Of a stretch of 64,000 nt of DNA, positions 13,307-25,600 are shown piece after piece. Source of the stretch: Lycocorax pyrrhopterus obiensis (Eukaryota > Chordata > Aves > Passeriformes > Paradisaeidae). Numbering within the stretch: the first letter of the stretch is position 1; the number at the start of each line of letters is the position of its first letter. The notes under the pieces were generated by a model, which did no database searches, was not told the origin of the DNA, and saw only the letters and a list, made by a program, of their open reading frames with translations. The position numbers and the translations under genes are program-made. The stretch spans positions 12,170,830-12,234,829 of the forward strand of contig JACSVZ010000022.1 of NCBI GenBank assembly GCA_014706295.1. Direction: 5' to 3'.

Positions 13307-16300
13307 CCCACTGTCACTCTGGCTTTGACAGGGCTCCGTGCTGAGAAGCCGTAGTGGAATCACAGGCGATCGTAACTCCTGGAACAGCACCAAAAGGCAT
13401 CAGCTGAATATTCATGTCGGACGACGTTAACACTTTTCAATTAAACATAATAAAGTAAAAGCTCCGTCAAAAGTGTATATCAAACATGCCTCAGCCTTTC
13501 CCTCTCTCCTCTTCCAGCTTGTCAAAAATAACTAGAGAGAAGTAGGAGGGGAAAAAAAGTGGGGTTTTTTTCTTTCCTTTCGACACTTCAGGCTGGAGCA
13601 TCGTTTATCAAGCAAGCGGTGCTGCTGCTCAGGGGGACGATTTACGGCGAGCCCGAGTGAGCACTTGGGCTCACAGGCAGCTCTTTCCTCTCCCAGGGCT
13701 GAGCTTTGCATTGCACTCCTGTTTTCTCTCCTTTTCCTACAGTAAATCTGCAGAGGGAAGGGGGGAGAGGCCCCCAGGTGCCTCCCCAGCTCTGCACAAA
13801 TATTTGGGAGCTGAGGAACAACGCGTTTCACTGCCATGGTTAAAGGAATCGCTGCCCGAGTGCAGTTTTAATGACAGAGCTGTGCCTCCAAGGGGTAAGG
13901 GCTGGTGCGAGGAGCAGCCTGAAAACAGCTATTTTGCAGTTGATGGTAAGTTATATCAGACCTGAAAACTGCAGAGCAGAGCGGGGCTCTCTTGGGCGCC
14001 ATCTGGTTGAAGTTTTCCACTCAAAACACTCGGAAAACAAATCCAAGAGAAATTCCCAAGGAGTTCAATTTCCAGATTGAACCCCAAACGTTTTGTTTGA
14101 AGAGCTACTTCTTTCAGGCAGATCTTGGGGAGGAGGAGGAATCTTTTAGAGAGATAACATTATTTATAGGAAGCTGGAATTTGGGAAGATGTTGTCCAGC
14201 TGTCCCTGTTGTTCAGGTATTCAGAGGTACAGAAAAGTCTCATATTCTGCAGAAAGCAAAAAATGATGATGACTTGGTGTGAGATACTTCTACCATAGGG
14301 ACAGGGAAGGGAGATTCCTGTGATTCCTGCAGGAAAAAAATAAAGAAAACATGAGGAACATGAGGAAAGATGTTTCAATCCGTGTCTCAACTTGAAGTTT
14401 CTGTCTGAAGCTGAGCAAGATAACGCTCCTTGCATTGCCTGTTGGCAATGCACTGCTGAGGCATGAGCTAACACCCATCATGTGAGGGAACTAATAAATA
14501 AATCATGTGGTTTTCACTTATTCTTTGTGTCAGATCATGTTTCTGCATTTCAGTGTCCCAAATAGAGCAGTGGCACACCGGGCAATGTCCTTACTGCCGA
14601 GTGCCGAGCATCAGCTGGAAAAATTATTCCTCCAGATTCCTGGTGGCTCTGAAAAAATGCAAATCCATTTGTTCTGTGTGTTGTTTGTTTCAAATTCTTG
14701 CTTTGCTCTCTCTGGGTTATCTACCAGGAGTGGTGTCACCTGTCCAAATGTGCCTGAAGGCCCTGGGTAGACAAACATCCTTGCTGGGAGCCAGACTAAA
14801 GCAGGGAGATAAGGAGGGGTGAGAAGTACTCACCGCTGGGACTTTCCCACCCACACCACGGTCCCAGCCTCCTGGCCAGATCTTTGCTTCTTCAGGAGTT
14901 AAAATCCCCCGTTCCCCTCTCCTGCTCTGAATTCTGGTATCCATCTCGGGCAGGTGGAGCTCCATCCTTCCTCCCATCCTGACCCTTCAGCTGCAGCCAG
15001 CTTTTCCCACCCCTTGTACTGAGCCAGGCAGTGGCCCTGTTTCCTTCCCCAAGCTTACAAGCATGTAGATGATTGTCTTGGACACTTCATGATTTCCTGC
15101 TCTGGTACTCCTAGGCTGAGACTGGAAGCAAAAATCAAACCAGCTCTTGAATTCAAGAATTTCAGACTCAGAAGAGTGTGGCTGTGACACCCGGTGTTTC
15201 CTTGGCTTGGAGGGCAGCAGGAAAATGAAGATCCTTTCCTCCCCTGTTCTCCTTTACTCGCCCTGGCAACACCTGATCTTTTTATTCCTTTCTTCTTTTC
15301 TTTCGACCATCCCCAGACCAAGCCCTGCTAAAGCTGCAAGGGCAGCCCAGCTGATCTACCCAAGCACCACTGAGGAGTCACCATTGTTTGTCCAGCTGGT
15401 TGACATCTAAAGGCTGGTCTCAGAGGTCTCAATTAGGGTTTGGGGCTGACTTGCCTCCACCTCTCCTGGGAAGAGGTTTTGCCTCTTCTGCTCAATTACA
15501 GACAGTGTCTCCTCCACGTGCAAGAGAGACCAGGAGGGAGGGAGCTTTGGCTCTGCTTCAGTTGTTACCTCTGAAGCATAATTCAGAGATATGCATTGCT
15601 ATGAAGAGTTCACAGACTGCTCTTATAACATAATAGGCCCTTGATCTGCTATGTTTGTGTAGAGCACAGAGGCCAAATTAATTAATTGGACAGAGCCCCG
15701 TTTCGTTTGGATGCTGTGCCCCTCTCTCAGAGGGTGCTGCTAGTGGCAGGTGATGCTACACAGAGATTTCTCCCTGATTCCCTGGTGCTGCAGTGACTTT
15801 TGTGTCTGCCTGGCATGTGTCTGGTTTTATTTTTTATTATTAGCAGAGTAAAGAAAAGGCAGAATTCACACAAATCACCTTTCGCATATTTACATGAGAA
15901 ATGCTGCTGTTACAAAAGGTTCCAAAGCTCAAAGAGCGGTGCTGAGAACTTCTCTCTGTCTCCTGCAGGTCCCAATGCTCTTCCTTGCCCGAAAAAGAAA
16001 AAAAAATGTTTCAGGGTATGTTGAAAGAAGTATTGGCTGAGACTGGAGCTGCTTCCCTGGAAATATTAATCCACCAAACACGGATGAACCTCCTGCAATA
16101 ATCCTCTCTAATGCACATTCAGGAAATCAATTCCCTGCTTTATTCTTTAATCCAGAAATCTCCAAGGAGGAGGAGGAGGGAGAGGATGAACAGGAGAGGA
16201 TAAAAAATTGGCACTGCACTTCAGGAAAAGAGAGAAAGCCATGTCTTTGGTGAGAGCAGTGGCACATTCTTACAGGCAAGTGGTAAAGATTCACTTCCAA

Positions 16301-18854
16301 ACACTGAAGCCCCTGGGCAATGCCAAAATACGTAATTTCTTACCCATGCTGTAGTATTTAGCTCTGCATTAAAGCTGCCAGCAAAGGGTGGGTGCTAAGG
16401 CAAAATTTGGATGTTGTACTCCCAGCTGACTCCAGGCACAAAATCCCCAGAGAACAGGTACCACTCTGAAAGGTTTGTCGTGGTCCTGGATCCAAACCCT
16501 GCGTCCAGGTGCAGAGCAGCCCGTGTTCCACCAGCCCTGGCTCTCCTGGAAGGACAGCCCAGGGCTGTGCAAACATTTCTCAGGTCACCACTTCGTTGCA
16601 GTGCGTGTCCTACTTAGAGGTTTCTGCAAAATGAGATTGCAAGGATGGGGGTTTATGCTGGTCCAGGTGGCTCCTGCAGTGGGAACTGCAGCCTCCAGCC
16701 CTTTCCAAAGCACAATTGTGTCCCAGATGGGCTGAAATAAAATGAAATAAGAGATCTCAATAAATTACTCATCTGAAGAGCTTCTCTCTGATATCTGATT
16801 ATGCTCCTGCTGATAATACTTCTTGTTCAGGGGGTTTATTTTGCTAAATAACCAGTAAATTACCAGGGTCTGGGGTACACAATAAGAGGACACATCCTCC
16901 CTCCCATGAGCCTGGGGACACATGGAGGCCCTGTCTGCTCCCCCAAACCTGCCAAGTGGTTTTGTGGAACGGGGCAGGGAATGGAGGAACTGGAGGGAAG
17001 ATGCTGGAGGAGGCAGAGAAGATCTGCAGGCTCTGAGGAGCAGGTTGATCTCAGCAGCAAAACCACACAAAGGTACAAAGGTGACTGAAACCAGGAAAAT
17101 TGTGACACCAGGTTTATGGGCACGTTTGGGGCAAAATTAGAGCAAAACATAGAAAGGCTCCTGTGCCCAGCCAGGGTCCACACCAGCTCTGAGGGTCTGA
17201 AGGGCTGAGGATGAGACTCATGGAACATCCACCTCACCTGTAGCTCATGGGAGAGGCTGTAAATGAGTGGGTTTGTCTGAAACTTGGTAGGAGAGGGGCG
17301 AAAAACCCGACATGAAAGGAATTTAACAGCTGCAACGAGCCTAAATGGTTGCACAGGAAAATCCCCTGTCACCCACAAACAGTTTGCCTTTAATGAGAAT
17401 GCAGGACATGCGCGAGTAGGTTGCTAATTCTTTGTGTAAAATCCTCCTGGTAATTGCTACACGTGTATCTTTCCATTGTCTTCCATGGAAGTGGGATTGC
17501 AATTTTTTTTCCTTTGGAGATGAAATTAAAACAATTTTTTAAGCGAATAACGAATGCCAAAGTCACACAAGATTGTGCCCAGGGTTTGGAGGAGTAAGAG
17601 CGAATCACCCATAAATTGGGAGTTGTACAGAGCAGGGGAAAGCAATTTGGGAAGGGATTCGAGGGATCAGCCAAAGCTTTCCTGGCAGCTACTTCCTCAG
17701 TCAAATCATTAATTTTTGTTAATCCTTTGCAAAAATCTGGTGATTTGGGAACAAAATTTTACAGTATTTCAGTCCCGCTTCAGGAGGCCAAATCCAATTA
17801 CTGGATAATGGGACTTTGGCCTCCCAGGAGCAGAGACACTTTGGAAGATGTGGGTTTATATAGGGGGTCTTCTCATTCCATTATTGGATTAAAACCTACC
17901 CCACCCTTAATCCTGCATCAGGAACTGTGTAAGCAGGAGCTGCATCAGTCTGGAAACCAACTGGAGCATAAAACCCCTGGCACTGCTCAGAGACACCCCC
18001 AAGAACCGCACCACAGGAGTTTCGGTATTTTGGAGGTGTTGGTAGAAGGTAAAAGCCCTTTTTTAAACCCAAGTTGTACTTGTGGGAACTAAGACTGTTC
18101 TTCGTGTGTTTTTCATGCTCTGGGGACAGTTACAAACAAATCTAGAGAAATTATTTTGAAGAGAGAAACCAAACAGGGAAGAAAGGGGAGAGCCCTTGAA
18201 GCCGCTGGTGGGAGCTTGATGCCCTGGGCTGCAGCTCCCTGCCACTGCCCCCCCGTCACCCTATTTTCAATTACAAGCAGCCAAACTGTAAAGACCTTAA
18301 TGGACATCTAAATTATTGCATTAAAGTTTGAAATGGAAAATTCCTCATTCCGTGCCATGCAGTGGGTCACGGCTGCAATAAAAGGTGATATTTCGCCTGT
18401 TACAGGCCCGGGTGCCCTTTGAGAGCTGCTGTCTTTGGGGCATGTCCCGGCCCTGGGGAGCTGCCAGGTGGGTGTTAGATCAGGTCTCTGCTGTGAGAGC
18501 ATCTGCCTGTGTTTTCCAAGCAAAACTATCAGCGAGGAGTGCTCTTTGCTATCCCTTTTCTCCTCCAAACAGTGCTACTTTTCTCCTGTGCTTTGCTTTC
18601 CATCTGCTTGGATGTGTTTATTGATTTAGTGTTATGCAAACTGCAATGAAACAGGATCCGTCTAATGATCTCCAGCCAGCTATGGAATATATCCCAAACA
18701 ATCTAAATACAAACCAAGCCCCAGCAGCAATACAAGGTGCCTGCCACTGATCAGCCTTTAAGGCCCTTTTGCACTGTGCCTGTCCCTGCTTGCTCAGGGT
18801 AAGCTGGAAAGCTGAGATCCAACCTGGGACACCGACAATTTAAGGAATGTGGCT

Positions 18855-18917
18855 GAAAAAAGACTAAAAAAAAAGAAAAGAAAAAAAAGGAGAAAAAATA
18901 TATTTAAAAAAAAAAGA
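18855..18917. repeat. A-rich low-complexity tract
   Basis: About 60 bp consists almost only of A with scattered G and T. No target-site duplication or retroposed body is recognisable upstream. Confidence 0.8.
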
Positions 18918-19439
18918 CAAAAATGCCAAACCGTTCTTTTCCTTCAGGCTCTGCAGAGTTGGGAACAGAGCAGGGTTTAAGGTGGGTCTGTGGCTTCTTA
19001 GAGCTGAAAAGCTTTAAATCACCTGAACGACCTAAGAGGTCAAAATAGCTCAAATGTGCATGACAGAGGTTGTTGATACCTCTGTAAAGAGAGCAAAAGG
19101 ACAGGGAAAGTCGAAGATAACTTGCACTCTGCTAAATTATCCTCAGCATCATTTTCATGCCAAGTTTCATGTTGGCTTTTTTTCTGAGCAGATTGAGGAG
19201 AAAATTAGGAGTCCGCAGTACTTAGAGATACTCTCTCGATTACATGACCCTACAGATGAGGCGTTAAAATTCATTTAATGGCTATTTCTCCTTTTAAAAT
19301 GTCTCCAAAACTTTCCATCCTGACAATAACTGCAATTGCCATGTGAGGCGTCACAGGGAAGGCTGGGACAGCAAATCCTGGGGCTCCCAAAGGCAGCTCC
19401 AGCCACGAGAGTCACCAGCCGGGGCTGCTGGTGGGCAGG

Positions 19440-19522
19440 GCCAGGCTCTGCCAGCTGTGCCAGCCAAACCACCCGCACCAGCCACGCTACCCGTGCCAGC
19501 TGTGCCAGCTGTGCCAGGGCCG
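19440..19522. repeat. Imperfect short tandem repeat of CCAGCTGTG-type units
   Basis: Repeated 9-bp-like units (CCAGCTGTG, CCAGCCACG, GTGCCAGCT) run for about 80 bp in a locally GC-rich island. They create long open frames on both strands that are not genes. Confidence 0.6.
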
Positions 19523-22508
19523 GGCTCGGCAGCTCTCGCCGGCCAGGAGCTGCCACATCCCAGATCTCACAGCTCCCTCTGTTGGCATCTGTTCGAACCT
19601 ATCAGCGAGGATATAAAAAAAAAGTGGAAATGTATTTTTATTTTATTTTTTTTAGCACGATCGCCATGTGGAAGGTGATCCGCCTGCGGGGTGTGTCCCA
19701 GCTCACCCGAGAATCACTGCGTTTGTGTCATTACCCTTAACAAGTGAAAATGGGTCATGTCTGCTGATGCTGTACTGACCACAGCTCTGCTGAAGGCAGC
19801 TTTTCATTCATTTCTCCAAAATCAGTGAGAAGATGTAGCTGGATGAACTCCGAGTCTGATGTACAAGCACACGTGAGGACGCTGTGAAAATCTGCCAGCC
19901 CAGATACTCTCCCAGCACAGCCTCTCCTAGGGAGTTAATCACATCAAATATACTCCTCTGTCCCTCACTGATCACACAAATTAACTCCTCTGCAGCCAAA
20001 GCAAAACCAGAGTTTGCAAATGATTTGCTGCCTTTATTTTTTTTAGATCCTTCCATAACAAAAACTCTCAGACCACAAGCTTTGGCTTAAACAAATAACA
20101 GTACAGATACGCAAAATGGTTTCAACACTTCACCAAGGAGGTATGATGATGATGAAACCTCAGTAAACCTTGAGTGTAGGTGAAATATTTAACTTATTGG
20201 CCAGTTACAGAGACAAATAACCGGGACAGCTCACTGGAATATTAGCTGGATTCACAGAGAAGGCACAGCCAACCCCTTTCCTTTGAAGATCAGTTCCAAA
20301 TTTCCCAGCTGGCAGATCCAAGGGGTGGCCAGGCAGCATGATTCAAACGTGAGTGCTTTAAACTCATCAACTCTTCCACAAGAAATGGTGCAACGAGCAA
20401 AGAGAACCAGAATTGACTCCTTGTGCTCCTGACCTGCAGCACTGAATGGCCACGGGAGATACTCTAAAACCCCACAAAACCCAGGAGGTTTTTTTTTCTG
20501 TGTCACTATAGAAAAGGCCATGCAAGCAATCTGCTCAGACTGGACAAAGGACAAGCTGACAGAGATGGCTGCACAGCCTCGGGCCTCTTTGGCAAGCCCG
20601 GCTGTGTTTGTGTTTGTTGTTTCTGGGTGTTCTTCCCAATTTACCCACTGATTTAAAGACTTCCCAGCAGCCTTCCTGGGTCCTGGCTCTGCAGCACCCC
20701 AGATACAGGGTGGTACCTACGGCAGCAAACAGCCTTTTGGAGAAAAAAAGAGCACAGAAGCAGAAAAAAAAAAAACCCCAAAACTTTCTTTTCTCTCTGT
20801 CCCCAGCCAGGCCACATTCATTCTCTATTCTCTTGGGAAGACATCAGGCAGTTGCATCCTTATCTCTAAATCTGCCCAGTAAGGGGCTCAGCTCAGCTTA
20901 GTGATATCCATTAGTGTCTCTGCAGTGAAAAGGCTGTCAGTATTTTCACTACAAGCCAGGCTATTCAGAAACTTTACATGGCTCCAACAGGTCTTCCAAG
21001 AAGAAATTTGGCCAAAACAAAAGGTGAGGAAGAAGATAACTGGGGGGTTTTTTTCACCTGTACCTATAGTTTTCCCTGCACTGCAAGGTCCTTGGGAAAT
21101 CTGCTCCACAGTCTGAATTTTCTGGTAAGCACTAGAGAAACCCAAGAGATCCTTTCGGGCTGCAAGCAAGGTGTGGGAGGAGAGGCAATGAATTGCTTTT
21201 ATATGAAATTCACGTTTAAAATTGGTCCTACAGAACCAAACACTGGAGGCTGGTAGATCGTCCCCTTCGAGAAACAGTGTTGGATTTGGTGGGAGTACCA
21301 CTCAAAACAAGCATGCAGAATCAGGCCTCAAGTACATAAATATAGGATTTGGTGCTTAAATTTTAAAATATTTATAAATAACTTAAGACATTCAGGCTCA
21401 GAGGTGTCTACAGCCAAGTATTTCCCTCCAACACAGGGAGCCACAGGGATCCACATCCCTGTGGATGCCCAATGCAGAAATTTGATTTATGCTTAACACA
21501 GAAACAAAACCTGCCCATGCCAAGCTCTTTGGAAAGTCTCCCTCGGCCCTTTGAGAGCATGTGGAGGGCACATCTAATCATGCAGAAAGCATTTGGGAGT
21601 TGTAGATCCACAGCACAGAGTGTGACCCGTTCTTCCCATACATTCACAGCATCTGACAAAACAGCTCCAGGGGGATTCCTCAGCTGTTGCTGCACGGCAA
21701 GGTCAGCCCAGCTGAGCCTGACCCCGGGGGACAGCTTAGCTCTGCTCTCATGGTGGAACTGGTCCACCTGGGCTCAGGGCTGGGGTGAAGCCACAGGGAT
21801 GGAAGGGAGACCTCAAGCCCTGGAGCAAAGCCAGGCTTGGCTTGGAGCCCTCTGCTCCGCAGCCTCCCGGCTCTGTGACAGCAGTACTGACACAGCCCCA
21901 TGGCCCTGGGTCCAGGGCACACATTCCCTGAAGGGAAGCCTGGAATTCACCTCACAACCCTGGAAACCTGGCTGGTACCTGCCGAGCAGGCTGCAGAACG
22001 AAGGCACGCGCGGGGGTTAAGGTCAGAGGTACTCGTTGGGATGTTCCTGCCACACCTCAGAGGACACCTGGTGGCACAGCAGCCCCAGAGCCAGGCGGTC
22101 CCAGGACAGCAGAGAGTGGGGGCCCCACTCCCACATGGAGCAGCAGCTCCCCTCAGGAGGGCATGGAACCACAGCAGCCTTGGGAGACGGGCCAGGTCAG
22201 CTGCTTTGGCCACAAGGATATTTGTCCACCAGACACAAACTGGGACAAACTGGTCCCACAGACCGTATCCTCACTGGAGGTGTTGAGCTGGATGGCTCTG
22301 CAAGCCACCAGCTACAGCCCTGAGCAAAAAATGAACTCTAAATTTCTTTTCTCCCATGGGTTTCATCCAGACCCATTATGTACTTGGTTTCAGCATTTTT
22401 TTTCCTGTTAAAACACCTAAAAAAAAAAAAAAGTTCTTTGGCACTTGTGCAAGAATGACCCATAGATGTGACACTCTCCTGTCCTTCAGCTGCTTCCTGG
22501 GCTCATCC

Positions 22509-22672
22509 CTAGAGATCCACATACACAGAGTCTGTGTCCACCCTCTGGGCCTCTCCAAACAGGAGGAATGTGCAAAGCCCAATGCTGTTCACAGCAGCCA
22601 CCAGGTTGAAAACAGAAATCCAGGAGCCAGTGGTCTCGATCAGGTATCCAGCCAGGTACACACAGATGACCC
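22509..22672 (-). CDS. SLC17A9: SLC17A9 exon 13, last coding exon with stop
   Basis: This exon encodes GVICVYLAGYLIETTGSW and FNLVAAVNSIGLCTFLLFGE, ending AQRVDTDSVYVDL and a TAG stop at 22,509-22,511. The C-terminal Asp-Leu is shared with mammals. I found no canonical AATAAA on the minus strand within the first kilobase downstream, so the 3' UTR end is not called. Confidence 0.97.
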
Positions 22673-25600
22673 CTGCAGCCAGAGAGAAGAGAAACACATG
22701 CAAAGGCTCTGGGCTGGATCCTGCCCTCTGCAGGGACAGGGCTCCCCAGGAAAGGAGAGCTGCAGGAAAGTACTTTACCTAGGAGGGCTCCACCTGTATT
22801 TGCAACCCCTGGAAAGAAAAGAGAGAAACGGTGTGAAAATAAATTGTGAAAACCCACAGACATGAGTGGCTTCATCACAGCTCCCACCAACCCCCGGTCT
22901 GCATGTTGGGCAAAATGCCTTTCTCATCACAGAATCACTGACTGGTTTGAGCAGGGATGGACTGTAAAGCTCATCTCATTCCTCCCTCCTGCCATGGGCA
23001 GGGACACCTTCCACCAGCCCTGCTCCAAGCCCCATCCCACCTGACCCTGAACACTTCCAGGGACGGGGCAGCCACAGCTTCTCTGGACAACTGACAGAGA
23101 CCACTGACACAGCCCCAGCCCATCCTGGGGTGCAGCAGAGCACCTCACAGATATAAGAAAGGCACCTTGGTGCTGTTATCTGCCCCCAGCACTGGCAGGT
23201 CCATCACAGAAGGAAGCTGAGACTGCACACACAGAGTAGACACTGCCCAGAGCTGCTCCTCCTCAAACCATGATGCTGGTGACCGTGTCCCCCCACAGAA
23301 ACCCCACAGAATCCTTACCAAACAGCAAGCCAGCACACGAGGGGGCCAGGTCCTGCACGTTTACTGAAATGCCACTGGTGAGAAACAGAGTGGGGGGAAA
23401 TAAATGGCTGTTTGAATGGAACTGACTGTTTTTCCATCATCTACTCAGTTTGGTTTGTCAAACACAAGGAAAGGGCCTGCACAAGAAGTAGCACTGGCAG
23501 GAGAAAGAAGGAGAAGCTGAGAGCAAAGCAGCACAGGTGAGTATCAGAAGGAAAACAGTTCAACTCAAAGCATTCAGAGGTGCCAAAGGCAATTCCCCTC
23601 CTGCTCCATCTCCCTCATACTGGCTGGCCCAAGCCCTTCCCCACGCTAGAGGTTTGCTGGATCATTTCCAGCCCACAGGGCACTAAACTCCACCAGCCTC
23701 GCAGGGTCCCAAACAATGCCCAGGCGAGTGCCACTTCTTGTTCTCGCAGTCAGGATGGAGGCAGCCTCCTCTGAGACCCCAAAGTGCCCCATGTGCAGCA
23801 CAGCTGAGGGCCACTGTCCCCATGGCTCCCCTTACCTGTGGTTAAAGGTCTGCAGTCCAACCGAGGCCGAGGCAAACACTATTGCTTTGCAGAAACTGGA
23901 GGTCTGGCCCAGGCACAAAGCAAAAATGCTTGAGACGCCAGAGCCAATGACCTGGAAAAAAGGAAAAATTAAACATCACAGCACGTTTTGTGCAAGGAAG
24001 AAAGCAACTCCAGCCACGAACAAACTGTTCCCATTTCCAATGGCAAGAGTTAGTGTGCACCAGGTGCTTCTCTTTTTTTTCCCCAATGTCCTTCTGTGTC
24101 AGAGGGCTGTCCAGAGGATGCAATGCTGCAGAGCAGAGGATACACTGTGTTCTCACCCAGCATTTCTATTTCTGTTCACCCTTGTATTGCTGCTTCCTCA
24201 GTATCTAAGAGGTCGTTTGGAATGACCAGGGACAGGTTGTGAAGGAGAACCCCTTCAGAGCACTCACTGTGCTCAATGTTACCATTGGTCCACGCTCTGT
24301 TCCTCAGCCAGGGTTTTCTTCTGGATTTCCTTTCACACACACCCTGACCACCAGTTAACGTGCAAAGCCAGAAAATCTTTCCTTTCTCCACCTATAACCC
24401 CCAGCCTAGATCCATACAAGGTCTAGTCTGCCATGTAATCAGAGTTTAACTGGTAGCTCAGGTGTCTCTCCCACAACTTCAGCTCTCTTACCTGCATGAA
24501 CTTACGAATGGTGATGGTTCTGTACCCTGGAAAAGAAAGGGACACTTGGAGTTAAGCACAGCTCACCTTGTTGTCTAGCCAGGAAACCACAACATAAGTA
24601 GATTTCAGAAGCCCAGGTTCCATCTCCAGGTGGATATTATGAATGAGATCAAAGGGAGCCCCAAACACGTGGATGGGATTTGGACACTGGAGAATTTATT
24701 CTGCTTTTGCATCAGAACCTCACACTGTCTATTTGCTGGATCTTCTCCCTACCAACAAGCCCACCTGCTCCCAGCCAGGTCCTCTTCCCACGTCACATAA
24801 GAGCTGAGGAAAAGCCATAAAGAGCTCTCACCTTGATTGATTAAATGATCAGACAGAAATCCACTGAACAAGCTTGTCGGAATTGCAACCAGCCAGGGGA
24901 CTACATTAAACACCCAACCCTGAAAAGAAGTGAAAATCAAGAGAGATTTGCTGTCAGGGCTGAGTTTGTTCACAAATATTCTGACAGTCTGTGGTACCTG
25001 TAGAAAGGAGAAATAATGAAGCACTCAGGACTTGTTGCAGCATCTCTACCCCCTTTGCAGAGGCAGCTCTCAGCTGCACCATGCCCCACTCCAAGCTCTG
25101 TGAGGGGGCAGGTGCATCACAGGGCTGTAGCATTTGTAGATTTGTTGTCTTTCCTCCTTCCCCAGCAATGCTGCATCCAGGGGAGAGGCAGAAAACTCTC
25201 GGGAAGAGGGATTAAACGTGGCAAAGTTTACTGCTCAGCAAGATGATGCGGCAGGGAGCCACAGAGCCCTGGGAAGCTCAGTGCAGGTTTCCTGTGGGTC
25301 CCCAGCAAAGCTGCTGGCAAAATTTCCAGCAGCTTCCAGCTCATTAGCAGCGTTACTGTGTGAGGCTGAGGGAGCATAGCTGGATTTTCTAATGGCAGGA
25401 TTAGGTAACATTACGGGTAGCAGCATCCTTCGGCCTATTTTCAATTAAGTGAGCTGCAGCTGTAATCACAGACGATTACTGGTCAGCTGGATTACAGCTG
25501 CTCAGGGGCACTTCGGTGCCCAGATCCCACAGGAGCTGGAATCAGCGTGGGCTGGGCTGGATTTCATCTCAGCTGGTTGAACCTACTCATCCCTCCATGC

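Larger units (their letters stand above)
13490..22508. other. Intergenic DNA right part and SLC17A9 3' flank
   Basis: This is mostly unique sequence of mixed composition, with the GC-rich short repeat at 19.4 kb and the A-rich tract at 18.9 kb. The SLC17A9 3' UTR must lie at its right end. A possible non-canonical minus-strand TATAAA near 21,370 and an AATAAA near 20,034 are the only hexamer candidates noted. No other gene is seen. Confidence 0.65.

Noticed and set aside
19336..19740. 134-codon plus-strand frame at 19.4 kb
   Set aside because: It is produced by the CCAGCTGTG-type tandem repeat, and overlapping frames exist in all phases.
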